Made by a program: the position numbers and the translations under genes. The notes beneath the pieces are model-generated. The model was not told the origin of the DNA. It made no database searches and saw only the letters and a program-made list of their open reading frames with translations. Shown here in pieces: positions 1-6,323 of a stretch of 26,494 nucleotides of DNA. Source of the DNA: an uncultured Lachnospiraceae bacterium (GTDB lineage: Bacteria > Bacillota > Clostridia > Lachnospirales > Lachnospiraceae). Each line of letters begins with the position of its first letter. Position 1 is the stretch's first letter. The stretch is taken from assembly GCA_910588825.1 (NCBI GenBank), contig CAJURF010000048.1, positions 1 to 26,494 of the forward strand, in the 5' to 3' direction.

Positions 1-44
1 AATGGTCATAGACCGCCTGTGTTTATGAGCAATAATCAATCACG

Positions 45-644
45 CTATATATAGATGATGGTCATTCCCTTTTCCCTGAGATCTTTTAATATTTTAAAAA
101 GTTTTTCTGTCTCGTAGGGGGACAGCACCGCCGTGGGCTCATCCAGAACCAGGATATCCACATCTGCGCTCAGAGCTTTTGCAATTTCAACAATCTGCTG
201 ATAGGCCACGCTTAAATCCCCCACCGTTTCCCTGGGGTCAATGTCAAATCCGATGCTTTCGATTAACTCCTTTGTCCGTCTGTTCAGCTGTTTCCAATTG
301 ATGAAATGTCTGTTTGCCCCGGCCAGATGGCTCATATAGATATTTTCCGCCACTGTACAGTCCGGTGCCAGGGCAAACTCCTGATAAATCACATCAACGC
401 CCTTTTGCTTCATCTCAAAAACGCTTTTCGCATGTACTGTCTCCCCGTGGATGCGCAGCTCCCCGGAGTCTTTCACATACATGCCGGACAAAATCTTGAT
501 AAGGGTGGATTTTCCGGCACCGTTTTCCCCCACAAGGGAATGTATCTCTCCTGGACAGAAACGGACACTGACATTTTTTAGAGCGTGGACACCGCCGAAA
601 CTTTTATTGATGCCATTCATCTCTACACTGTATTTTCCACTCAT
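45..644 (-). pseudogene. Truncated sugar ABC transporter ATP-binding protein (RbsA/MglA type)
   Basis: The first ATPase domain of a sugar importer ATPase is clearly present. It has Walker A GENGAGKST, the signature region LSVAYQQIVEIAKAL (typical of RbsA/MglA) and Walker B ILVLDEPTAVLS. The start chosen is the ATG at 644 (MSGKYSVEMNG), preceded by AGCAGG; the frame is open further upstream but only as overlap with the binding-protein gene. Family members are about 500 residues with two ATPase domains. Here the frame runs to GMTIIYI and hits TAG after 199 residues, exactly where the family continues with SHRL. Bases 1-44 do not code for the expected continuation, so the gene is cut by an insertion or rearrangement, not by the window edge alone. 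It follows the solute-binding lipoprotein gene. The ATPase would normally energise uptake at the inner face of the membrane; this copy is probably non-functional unless the 3' part lies elsewhere. Confidence 0.85.
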
Positions 645-669
645 TTTTTGCCTGCTTTCATAGGTATCT

Positions 670-1743
670 CTAAGACTCCAGCAGTACACCGGAACTGATA
701 TACTCTGCCGCATTGTCTTTTGTGATGCATCCGCCTTCCACAAAAGTCTCACTGAGGAATTTTGTCTCGCCGTTAAAGTAAGCCTCCGCTGTCTCTGTGG
801 CCAGATTCCCCTGACGGACAAAGCTGTTCAGACCAGTACAGTAGGTGTCGCAGTCCTGGATCAATTCCACCGCGCGGACTTCCGCGTCTGCAGTAGAGCA
901 GACCACCACCTTATCCTCAAGGCCGTTGTCCACCAGCAGCTGATAAGCAGGAAGCCCCATCACGTCTGCCTCTGTAATAATCAGATTAAAGTCAATGTTA
1001 CGTGCCAGGAAATCTTCCAGCTGGCTCACTGTCTGGTCTTCAAACCAGTCTGTGTACATCTGATAGACAATGTTGAAATCACAAGCCCCGTCGCTGATGA
1101 GCTTGGCTTCTGTGATCCCCTTGATCACTCCCTGCCTTCTGTCCTGACAGATGTGCTCGCCTTTTACTCCGGAGATGATCACTGCATTGATTTCTTTGCC
1201 TTTAATCTTTGACGCCGCCCACTGGCCGCAGAGTTCTCCATTTTTTCTGTTATCCACAAGAATGGTGGTCAGAAGGGACTGGGTGTTGATCTTATTATCC
1301 AGGGCAATCACCGGGATTCCCTGCTCCACCACATGGTCCACCGTTGCGCTGACTGCCTCCGGGTCCGCGCAGTTCACAAACATTAAGTCCAAATCCTGGG
1401 CCGCCATATCCTCAATATCCGCCACCATCTGGGTTACGTCCCCATTGGCATCTGTGGAATAGTAATTCCACCCCAGGTCTTTGCAGTTTTTTGCCACCGT
1501 TGCCTCCAGCTGGGTCCAGGAATCATAGACAAGAGAATAACTGGCAAATCCGATGGAATAGGTGTCTCCATTTTTCGGCTCCACTGTGCTCCCTGACGCT
1601 GTGTCAGCCGATGCCTCTTTCTTCTCCCCGCCATTTTCTTTTATCTCTGCTGTCGAAGATTTTCCCGAACTGCAGGCTGTGAGACTGAGCGCTATAATTC
1701 CTGCCAGCATTGCCGCCATGATACGTTTTGTCATTTTTTTCAT
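670..1743 (-). CDS. Sugar ABC transporter substrate-binding lipoprotein
   Basis: A periplasmic-binding-protein-fold (RbsB/peripla_BP_4 type) lipoprotein, about 357 residues. The N-terminus has basic residues, a hydrophobic core and the lipobox LTAC followed by a Ser/Gly/Lys-rich linker, so it should be anchored to the outer face of the membrane by lipidation. The mature part has the family pattern IGFASYSLVYDSWTQLEA near the start and an ALDNKI-like sugar-pocket segment. The ATG at 1743 (MKKMTKR) is chosen because an AGGAGG lies 9 bases before it. A GTG three codons upstream directly abuts the AGGAGG and could not be used well. It lies 26 bases before the ATPase fragment and 44 bases after the methyltransferase gene on the same strand, so the three probably form one transcript. 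The ligand cannot be told from sequence; ribose, galactose or a related sugar or polyol are all possible. Confidence 0.87.
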   Translation of the reverse strand: MKKMTKRIMAAMLAGIIALSLTACSSGKSSTAEIKENGGEKKEASADTASGSTVEPKNGDTYSIGFASYSLVYDSWTQLEATVAKNCKDLGWNYYSTDANGDVTQMVADIEDMAAQDLDLMFVNCADPEAVSATVDHVVEQGIPVIALDNKINTQSLLTTILVDNRKNGELCGQWAASKIKGKEINAVIISGVKGEHICQDRRQGVIKGITEAKLISDGACDFNIVYQMYTDWFEDQTVSQLEDFLARNIDFNLIITEADVMGLPAYQLLVDNGLEDKVVVCSTADAEVRAVELIQDCDTYCTGLNSFVRQGNLATETAEAYFNGETKFLSETFVEGGCITKDNAAEYISSGVLLES

Positions 1744-1787
1744 TTTGTACACCCTCCTCTTTTAGAATATGTTTAAAGAATCTTTCT

Positions 1788-2870
1788 CTACAGCTGCCTG
1801 AACTCTCTCACCGCCTGAACCAGTGCCTCAAAGTTCTCAAAACTGGTATTGCGCATAATGTTAATGGGGGCAAGAACCATATTTCCATGTCTGCCCAGAC
1901 AGTCCACCACATATTTCACATTGGCCCGCACCTCATCCGGCGTACCGAAGCTGAGTGTCTGCTGGCAGTCAATGCCGCCATAGAATACCAGATTATTTCC
2001 GTAACGTTTTCCCAGTGCCTCAATGTCCATAGCCGCCGACTGTACTGGATGCAGGCCGTCCAGCCCGATCTCAATCATGTCGTCCAGGAACAGAGAACAA
2101 TCCCCGCAGGAATGATGCACCACGGAAAGTCCCGCGTCTTTGTACACTTTCCATATTTTTTCCAGGCGGGGCTTGTAAAATTCCCTCCACATCTCCAGGG
2201 ACATCATGGGCCCCCGCTGTGTGCCGTAATCATCGCCGCTGTGTCCAAATGCGATGTCGTACTGAATCAGGCTTTTGGATATACCGATGCGGTAGTCCAT
2301 AATCTTATCCAGCAGTTCTTCCACTTCGTCCGGGTATTCATAGTGGGACATAAGCCCTGCCTCGAATCCCTGCATCAGCCAGCATTTCTCAAACATCCCA
2401 TAATACTGGCCCACGGCTGCTGCGTAGCCTTTTGAGTTGTAATAATCCAGATACTTCTCCACCTCATAGAACTGTCCCTCCTGATTGGGGTCCGGGACTT
2501 TCAGTTCTGATACCTTTGTAATGTCTGGAATCACCACATTTTCCACAGGACGCTCACCATCATGGTCTGTTCTCCAGCCGATGCCCCATCGGTCATACAC
2601 CACGTTTGGGTCCTTATCGTCCCGGCGGGCAAATCCATGTGTCAAAACAAAGTCCATCAAATCTGGGTCATAGACAAATTTCTGCACCTCGTCCATCACA
2701 TTGCAGTACATAATATCACATCCAGTGTACTCCAGTAATTCCTCCGTGGTCATCCCGTAGTGGTCGGCAAAACGCTTCATGGTCCGATAATCTTCATACA
2801 TGAAATCTACAGGAAGCATGTCCGCCTTTTCATGGCGCAGGGTTGTCTGCACCCGCTCTTTTTTAGTCAT
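1788..2870 (-). CDS. Uroporphyrinogen decarboxylase-fold methyltransferase (MtaA/CmuA-like)
   Basis: A 360-residue protein of the URO-D superfamily. It begins MTKKERVQTTLRHEKAD, the usual N-terminus of the MtaA/CmuA-like branch. A zinc-binding H-x-C pair (H253, C255 in VVHHSCGDC) and a later Cys (C302 in GGIDCQQTL) match the H-x-C...C ligand set of corrinoid-dependent methyltransferases and are not a haem-biosynthesis signature. The ATG at 2870 follows AGGAAGGG. No corrinoid protein or other haem gene is nearby. Instead it leads a sugar-transport cluster, so a role in methyl transfer to or from an imported substrate is plausible but inferred. A promoter and two inverted repeats lie upstream. 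Such URO-D paralogues are frequent next to sugar transporters in Clostridia, and their substrates are mostly unknown. Confidence 0.8.
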   Translation of the reverse strand: MTKKERVQTTLRHEKADMLPVDFMYEDYRTMKRFADHYGMTTEELLEYTGCDIMYCNVMDEVQKFVYDPDLMDFVLTHGFARRDDKDPNVVYDRWGIGWRTDHDGERPVENVVIPDITKVSELKVPDPNQEGQFYEVEKYLDYYNSKGYAAAVGQYYGMFEKCWLMQGFEAGLMSHYEYPDEVEELLDKIMDYRIGISKSLIQYDIAFGHSGDDYGTQRGPMMSLEMWREFYKPRLEKIWKVYKDAGLSVVHHSCGDCSLFLDDMIEIGLDGLHPVQSAAMDIEALGKRYGNNLVFYGGIDCQQTLSFGTPDEVRANVKYVVDCLGRHGNMVLAPINIMRNTSFENFEALVQAVREFRQL

Positions 2871-2947
2871 TATGTATCCCTTCCTTTCTCTGTAAATATA
2901 TTCTTTACGGTATATTTACTGATTTTATATGTGAATCGCTTTAACTT

Positions 2948-2975
2948 TTTATATAGTTTAACAATATATAGTCAA
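2948..2975 (-). promoter_or_regulatory. Probable promoter of the methyltransferase/sugar ABC operon with nearby inverted repeats
   Basis: Read on the minus strand: TTGACT (2970-2975), a 16-base spacer and TATAAA (2948-2953), about 80 bases before the ATG at 2870. Two inverted repeats could bind a regulator. GTGAATC (2931-2937) with GATTCAC (2977-2983) flanks the promoter. A perfect 9+9 repeat, GTAAATATA/TATATTTAC (2892-2900 and 2911-2919), lies in the leader. Function is inferred from position only. Confidence 0.45.
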
Positions 2976-3121
2976 AGATTCACCCTATTTTCCTTTGGGA
3001 AAGGTGTAAAAAACTTTTTTCATGGAGGGAGCGGCGGGCTGTGCCGGCTGAATGCAGGGAAAATCAGGAAATAATTCCTATTTCTATTAAGAAAAAACTG
3101 CAATGAAAAGCAGGAGACAAA

Positions 3122-3240
3122 ATAATTATACTTGAAGAGAACGGAAAGTTTTATTTAGAAAATTCCTCAAAAAGAAGCTGGATTTGATACAGAGGATGGT
3201 ATGCGGGAATATATGAAAGAAATACAGGCGGCAAGGACTT
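3122..3240 (+). pseudogene. Possible degraded small coding remnant
   Basis: The only coding-like signal in the 412-base gap between 2871 and 3282. Two adjacent frames read like protein: IILEENGKFYLENSSK (from about 3122), then, after a shift, EAGFDTEDGMREYMKEIQ (about 3174-3228). The second piece resembles the charged helical C-termini of small antitoxin-like proteins, but I do not recognise the family. There is no convincing start codon. The rest of the gap holds the operon promoter (2948-2975) and the hairpin at 3218-3271. Confidence 0.25.
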
Positions 3241-3271
3241 CTCTTGAGTTATCCTTGCCGCCTGTATTTCT
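3218..3271 (-). terminator. Long perfect hairpin after the RpiB-family gene
   Basis: The 20-base arms 3218-3237 and 3252-3271 are exact reverse complements with a 14-base loop. The right arm reads TCCTTGCCGCCTGTATTTCT. The hairpin starts 11 bases after the stop codon of the isomerase gene (minus strand) and is followed there by TTCATAT, so it probably ends that transcript. The U-tract is poor, so it may act as a processing or stabilising structure instead. Confidence 0.6.
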
Positions 3272-3282
3272 GCCAATTATGT

Positions 3283-3717
3283 TTACTGATCATACGCCCT
3301 GACAGCATCTACTTTCGGCTGCGAAGAACATCCCGGTACGAATTCATTGGTCAAAAAAGCGTCCACCAGTTCTTCCCTCAATTTACTGCCCACAGTAAAA
3401 GCCCCCATACAGGCAATGTTCGCATCATTGCTCAACCGCGCCCGCTTTGCCGAGTAGACATCAGACAGCAGCGCCGCATATGCGCCCCTGACTTTGTTGG
3501 CCGCCAGAGAGACTCCGATTCCCGTGCCGCAGATTAAAATCCCACGGTCATATTCTCCGGATGCCACGGCATATGCCACCTGAACAGCCACATTTGCATA
3601 AATTTCATCGTCGCTGCCGAAGTCAGTTACCTCTCCGTATTCTTTTTCATTTATAAACCGAATCATGTCTTCCTTGGCCTGCTGTGCATTGGGGTCACAT
3701 CCGATTGCTATTTTCAT
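3283..3717 (-). CDS. RpiB/LacA/LacB-family sugar-phosphate isomerase, divergent active site
   Basis: A 144-residue cytosolic protein spanning the whole RpiB/LacAB fold. The catalytic-cysteine motif is intact: ILICGTGIGVSLAANK with Cys63, and NDAN (97-100) is present. Three positions that are His in E. coli RpiB are changed. CDH is CDP (Pro9), PHYA becomes ANVA at 41-44, and the HND segment is SND (Ser96). The C-terminal phosphate-binding Arg pair also seems replaced, in the segment FVPGCSSQPKV. The family interconverts aldose and ketose phosphates (ribose-5-P/ribulose-5-P, galactose-6-P/tagatose-6-P, tetrulose phosphates). The substitutions suggest another substrate or a changed mechanism. 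The ATG at 3717 is preceded by GGGAGGG. It lies upstream of, and on the same strand as, the sugar-uptake cluster, but a hairpin and the cluster's own promoter separate them. Confidence 0.85.
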   Translation of the reverse strand: MKIAIGCDPNAQQAKEDMIRFINEKEYGEVTDFGSDDEIYANVAVQVAYAVASGEYDRGILICGTGIGVSLAANKVRGAYAALLSDVYSAKRARLSNDANIACMGAFTVGSKLREELVDAFLTNEFVPGCSSQPKVDAVRAYDQ

Positions 3718-3817
3718 ATGTATTCCCTCCCTTTTTGTATCATATTAACAGCAGCGCTGGTTATTTATGACTGTCTGGTCTTTGAAAAAGGTGTGGAAAA
3801 CTGAGTCTTTTTGAAAG

Positions 3818-3982
3818 CTAGTACAGCGTTGCGTAAATATCGGTGAATAATGTGCCTGATATTTTTGTCAGGACAAGGCGGAGGAATGAGGCGATGCGGT
3901 GGCATCGTCGATTGACGACAACGCAGTACTGGCAGAAATAGCGGGTACAGAATTCACTGGTATTTATGCAATGTTGTACTAG
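3818..3982. mobile_element. MITE-like element with CTAG ends (element 1)
   Basis: A 165-bp element with no real gene. Its 31-base ends (3818-3848 and 3952-3982) are imperfect inverted repeats, 25 of 31 matching. Both begin with CTAGTACA when read inward. The interior is highly structured, with small hairpins such as CGATGC/GCATCG and CCTGA/TCAGG. The CTAG at each end is either a target-site duplication or a conserved terminus. It fills most of the 306-base gap between the isomerase gene and the exported protein gene. The 67-codon frame running through it on the minus strand is an artefact of the element. Confidence 0.75.
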
Positions 3983-4023
3983 GTGACTGAGGCATAAAAA
4001 GCCATGGGAAATAACTGACACAT

Positions 4024-4701
4024 TTAAGAAGTCTTTCGAATCATATCCTGTACGTACTCTTCGATTTCACCAAGTTCTTCTGCGTCTGCCATACTCTCAT
4101 AAGTATTTCTGTCAAAAAGAAGACCCTTTTTTGTTTCAAGAAATGCAAAGCGCGTACAATCCCCAAAACCATACTCTGCCAGGTCTCTCTTACTTAACTT
4201 TGCGCCATTTTCTTCCCAGACAGAATTTTCATCAAACATATACGGCATAAAAATTCCCGTCATTCCCACCCGCATGGCGGAAACAGTCCCCAGCAGTGTC
4301 TTTTTTGGCTGAGCGTTTACGTCTATATGCCCTGTTGGGATCATAACCGCCACTGTGCTGTCCACGCCGCAGGGACCGCGGTAGACTTTTTCCACTTTGA
4401 TTTCTGCAATTGCACAATAACTTTTCGCCCTATTAAACCTAAGATCCACATTCCTGATTTCTGATACGGTTCCTTTGAATACCGCGGTATTATCCTCCCT
4501 GAATAATTCTTCCTCCGTCAATTGGACCAGACGTTCGCAAGCCTCTGATTTTGGATCATACTCTGTATACCGCGCAGTCACATGGACAGAGTTGTCCGAT
4601 AACTTGATTTGGCTGGCCCTGTATTTTACAGCCCAAATGCCTGCTGTAAATGCCAGTACAAGACAAACCGCCGCAGCTGCTATAAGTCTCTTTCTTTTCA
4701 T
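4024..4701 (-). CDS. Exported or membrane-anchored protein of unknown function
   Basis: A 225-residue protein. Residues 1-7 are basic (MKRKRLI), followed by one hydrophobic stretch to about residue 24 (AAAAVCLVLAFTAGIWAV). The lack of a lipobox and of an obvious cleavage site suggests an N-terminal membrane anchor with the rest outside the cell. The outer part has a mixed alpha/beta look, with the segment NTAVFKGTVSEIRNV followed by CAIAEIKVEKVYRG. That resembles OB-like or beta-sandwich extracytoplasmic domains, but I recognise no named family. The start at 4701 is supported by GGGAGGG. It stands alone between the MITE-like element and the remnant of an AAA-like ATPase, with no operon partner visible. 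Function unknown. Confidence 0.7.
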   Translation of the reverse strand: MKRKRLIAAAAVCLVLAFTAGIWAVKYRASQIKLSDNSVHVTARYTEYDPKSEACERLVQLTEEELFREDNTAVFKGTVSEIRNVDLRFNRAKSYCAIAEIKVEKVYRGPCGVDSTVAVMIPTGHIDVNAQPKKTLLGTVSAMRVGMTGIFMPYMFDENSVWEENGAKLSKRDLAEYGFGDCTRFAFLETKKGLLFDRNTYESMADAEELGEIEEYVQDMIRKTS

Positions 4702-4755
4702 ATCTTTCCCTCCCTTATTCCATGTACAACAAACTGATTCCGGGCATTCATCAAA

Positions 4756-4967
4756 TCACCGGACTGCCTCTATCACACTTCCCTTGTCCAAGCATCTTTT
4801 TTCTGGAAAATCTGCCGTTTTGGCAATCCGCTCATGGAGAATCTTCCAGATTCGGGATACCATGTACAGATAGCCTCCGGTATACTCATAGATCCACTGG
4901 CTGAGCGCGGGTATGTCCATTCCCCCTGTCTGGGATCGCACATGCCTGTCACATGAAATTCTCTCAT
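4756..4967 (-). pseudogene. Remnant of an AAA-like ATPase (internal deletion and frameshift)
   Basis: Two pieces of one family are joined in different frames. The ATG at 4967, with a perfect AGGAGG before it, starts MREFHVTGMCDP, which looks like the N-terminus of AAA-like proteins of the type MKEFNVTGLCVP. After about 15 residues the frame changes to MDIPALSQWIYEYTGGYLYMVSRIWKIL..EAVR, the segment found some 200-300 residues later in intact proteins (YEYTSGYPFLVSRL). The P-loop and Walker B parts are missing. A large deletion plus a frameshift therefore removed the ATPase core, and the frame ends at 4756. This explains most of the 490-base gap between 4702 and 5193; the rest is AT-rich DNA carrying the promoter of the next operon. 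Confidence 0.6.
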
Positions 4968-5088
4968 TGCTCCTGCCTCCTGGATATACTATGGTAAAAT
5001 CATACGTACTTTCCATTCATTCGTCAAGGAGAATTTGCAACTTTCGCTTATATTTATATAGGACGTGTAAACAAATTATTTTTATCTA

Positions 5089-5116
5089 TTTACTTTTTTG
5101 AATCTCGTGCTATAAT
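5089..5116 (+). promoter_or_regulatory. Promoter of the dUTPase-fold/two-TM operon
   Basis: TTTACT (5089-5094), a 16-base spacer and a perfect TATAAT (5111-5116) preceded by TGC, giving an extended -10. It lies about 78 bases before the ATG at 5194. The surrounding DNA is much more AT-rich than the flanking genes. The gene starts after GGGAGGT (5180-5186). A dedicated promoter suggests that the two genes work as a unit of their own. Confidence 0.6.
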
Positions 5117-5193
5117 AAATTGTGGATTTGCATTATCATATTTTTATAAAATATTTAAAATTTAGCATAGATACTGCCAGGGAGGTATGAATT

Positions 5194-5781
5194 ATGATTA
5201 TTACAGATAAGAGAATAAGAGAACTGGCAGAATCCAGTGAACTTATTACTCCTTTTGCCGAAGAAAATCTGCAAAGTGAATCTTACGACGTTACTATTGG
5301 CAAAGAAATCACTATTATGAAAAAAGAAATACGCTGTCTCGACATTTCAAGACAGGATGATATTGACGGTATCTATCAGCATATTGATATCTCTGAAAAA
5401 GGTTACACGATTTCACCCAAAGAATATCTGCTTGTTTCCTTAGGTGAAAACCTAAAACTGCCAAATAACCTTACCGCACATCTTCGTCCCAAAACAAGAT
5501 ACATAAGGCTGGGATTGATTGTCAGCGGACAGCATTGTAATTCAACCTACACAGGCCATTTGCGGATTGGCCTGTTTAACGCAACTGACTATCCAATACG
5601 GATTCATACAGGATACACAATTGCGCAGTTTGTTTTTGAAGAATTAGAATGCGTTCCTTCATCGGAAAAATTATATGAAAACAAAGAAAATGCACACTAT
5701 CAAAATGAAAACGGCGGATTCCGGGGAGCCAATTTTGATGATAGTTATTTAGATGCTTTATGGGATAAAATACTGGCTTAA
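5194..5781 (+). CDS. dCTP deaminase/dUTPase-fold protein lacking the catalytic glutamate
   Basis: A 195-residue protein with the layout of trimeric dCTP deaminases: MIITDKRIRELAES at the start, LQSESYDVTIG (27-36, matching LQPASVDLRLG), LRPKTRYIRLGL (97-108, matching the RSSLARLGL region), TGYTIAQFVFEEL (139-151) and HYQNENGGFRG near the end. The catalytic Glu of dCTP deaminases (in LEF/LEL) falls at Gly126 (GHLRIGLFN). The Asp that dUTPases use (GxIDxxYxG) is also missing in SGQHCNSTYTG. Deamination or dUTP hydrolysis by the known mechanisms is therefore unlikely, and a nucleotide-binding or sensor role is inferred. The start is fixed by GGGAGGT. The stop is two bases before the membrane-protein gene, so the genes are co-transcribed and probably translationally coupled. 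AT-rich codon use sets both apart from their neighbours and suggests acquisition. Confidence 0.75.
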   Translation: MIITDKRIRELAESSELITPFAEENLQSESYDVTIGKEITIMKKEIRCLDISRQDDIDGIYQHIDISEKGYTISPKEYLLVSLGENLKLPNNLTAHLRPKTRYIRLGLIVSGQHCNSTYTGHLRIGLFNATDYPIRIHTGYTIAQFVFEELECVPSSEKLYENKENAHYQNENGGFRGANFDDSYLDALWDKILA

Positions 5782-5783
5782 TT

Positions 5784-6239
5784 ATGAGTGAATTAGATAA
5801 AGTACTTGATGCTCTAATGAAAGATAAAAAAGAGTTAATTATTCAAGAAGCACCAAGCGACGACCGCGACGAATTTCGTGCTTTATTTAGAGAAAATAAG
5901 AAAAAGGAAATTATTGAAGAAATTAAAGAAGAGTACAAACAGACACTGATCCAAGAAGCTGATATTGAGATAAAGAAAGAAGTAAACCGTCAGAAAATTG
6001 AGGACTTGAAATCATTAATGTGGAGTGGTTTTCTGCTCGCTTTCATTGTCGGTTTGGCGGTTAATCAGGCAACTGATATTATTGGCTATTATAAAGGAAC
6101 AGTAACAGCTGATAAAATATGGCCTGCCATTATAATAACCGCAGTACTTTGCATGATATGTTTAATTGCGTACTTATATAGTTTTTGGAAAAACGCAGTG
6201 ACCCTATTTGATGATTTGAAAACAGAAAAGCCCAAATAA
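5784..6239 (+). CDS. Small two-TM membrane protein with N-terminal coiled coil
   Basis: A 151-residue protein. Residues 1-77 are highly charged and helical (for example KKKEIIEEIKEEYKQ), likely a cytoplasmic coiled coil. Two hydrophobic segments follow at about 78-100 (MWSGFLLAFIVGLAVNQATD) and 113-134 (WPAIIITAVLCMICLIAYLY), with a short loop between them and a charged tail LFDDLKTEKPK. No catalytic motif is visible and I recognise no named family. It starts two bases after the stop of the dUTPase-fold gene and has only a weak ribosome site of its own, which suggests coupling. Pairing of a small two-helix membrane protein with a cytosolic nucleotide-binding-fold protein resembles sensor/effector pairs in bacterial immunity, but that role is inference. 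It could equally be a membrane tether for the partner. Confidence 0.7.
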   Translation: MSELDKVLDALMKDKKELIIQEAPSDDRDEFRALFRENKKKEIIEEIKEEYKQTLIQEADIEIKKEVNRQKIEDLKSLMWSGFLLAFIVGLAVNQATDIIGYYKGTVTADKIWPAIIITAVLCMICLIAYLYSFWKNAVTLFDDLKTEKPK

Positions 6240-6292
6240 GGATTTTCTACAGCTTAATGCATGCAGGAACTATACAATGTATTCGAGCGGAA

Positions 6293-6323
6293 AGCTGAGA
6301 AAAAGGAATGCCTTTTCTCAGCT
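6293..6323 (+). terminator. Hairpin after the two-gene operon
   Basis: The arms AGCTGAGAAAA (6293-6303) and TTTTCTCAGCT (6313-6323) are exact reverse complements around a 9-base loop. It lies 53 bases after the stop of the membrane-protein gene. It is followed by CCCCCTTTCCC and not by a clean T-run, so its strength as an intrinsic terminator is uncertain. The right arm abuts the surviving edge of the DUF4143 ATPase remnant and may mark the junction of acquired DNA. Confidence 0.45.

Noticed and set aside
1728..2435. 235-codon frame on the plus strand opposite the methyltransferase gene
   Set aside because: It is antisense to a well-conserved gene with clear motifs, lacks a ribosome site and reads like low-complexity shadow translation.
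1788..2870. True uroporphyrinogen decarboxylase (hemE)
   Set aside because: It has the H-x-C...C zinc set and the N-terminus of the MtaA/CmuA branch, and no haem-pathway neighbours.
3818..4021. 67-codon frame on the minus strand
   Set aside because: It runs through the inverted-repeat element and its composition follows the element ends; there is no ribosome site and no family.
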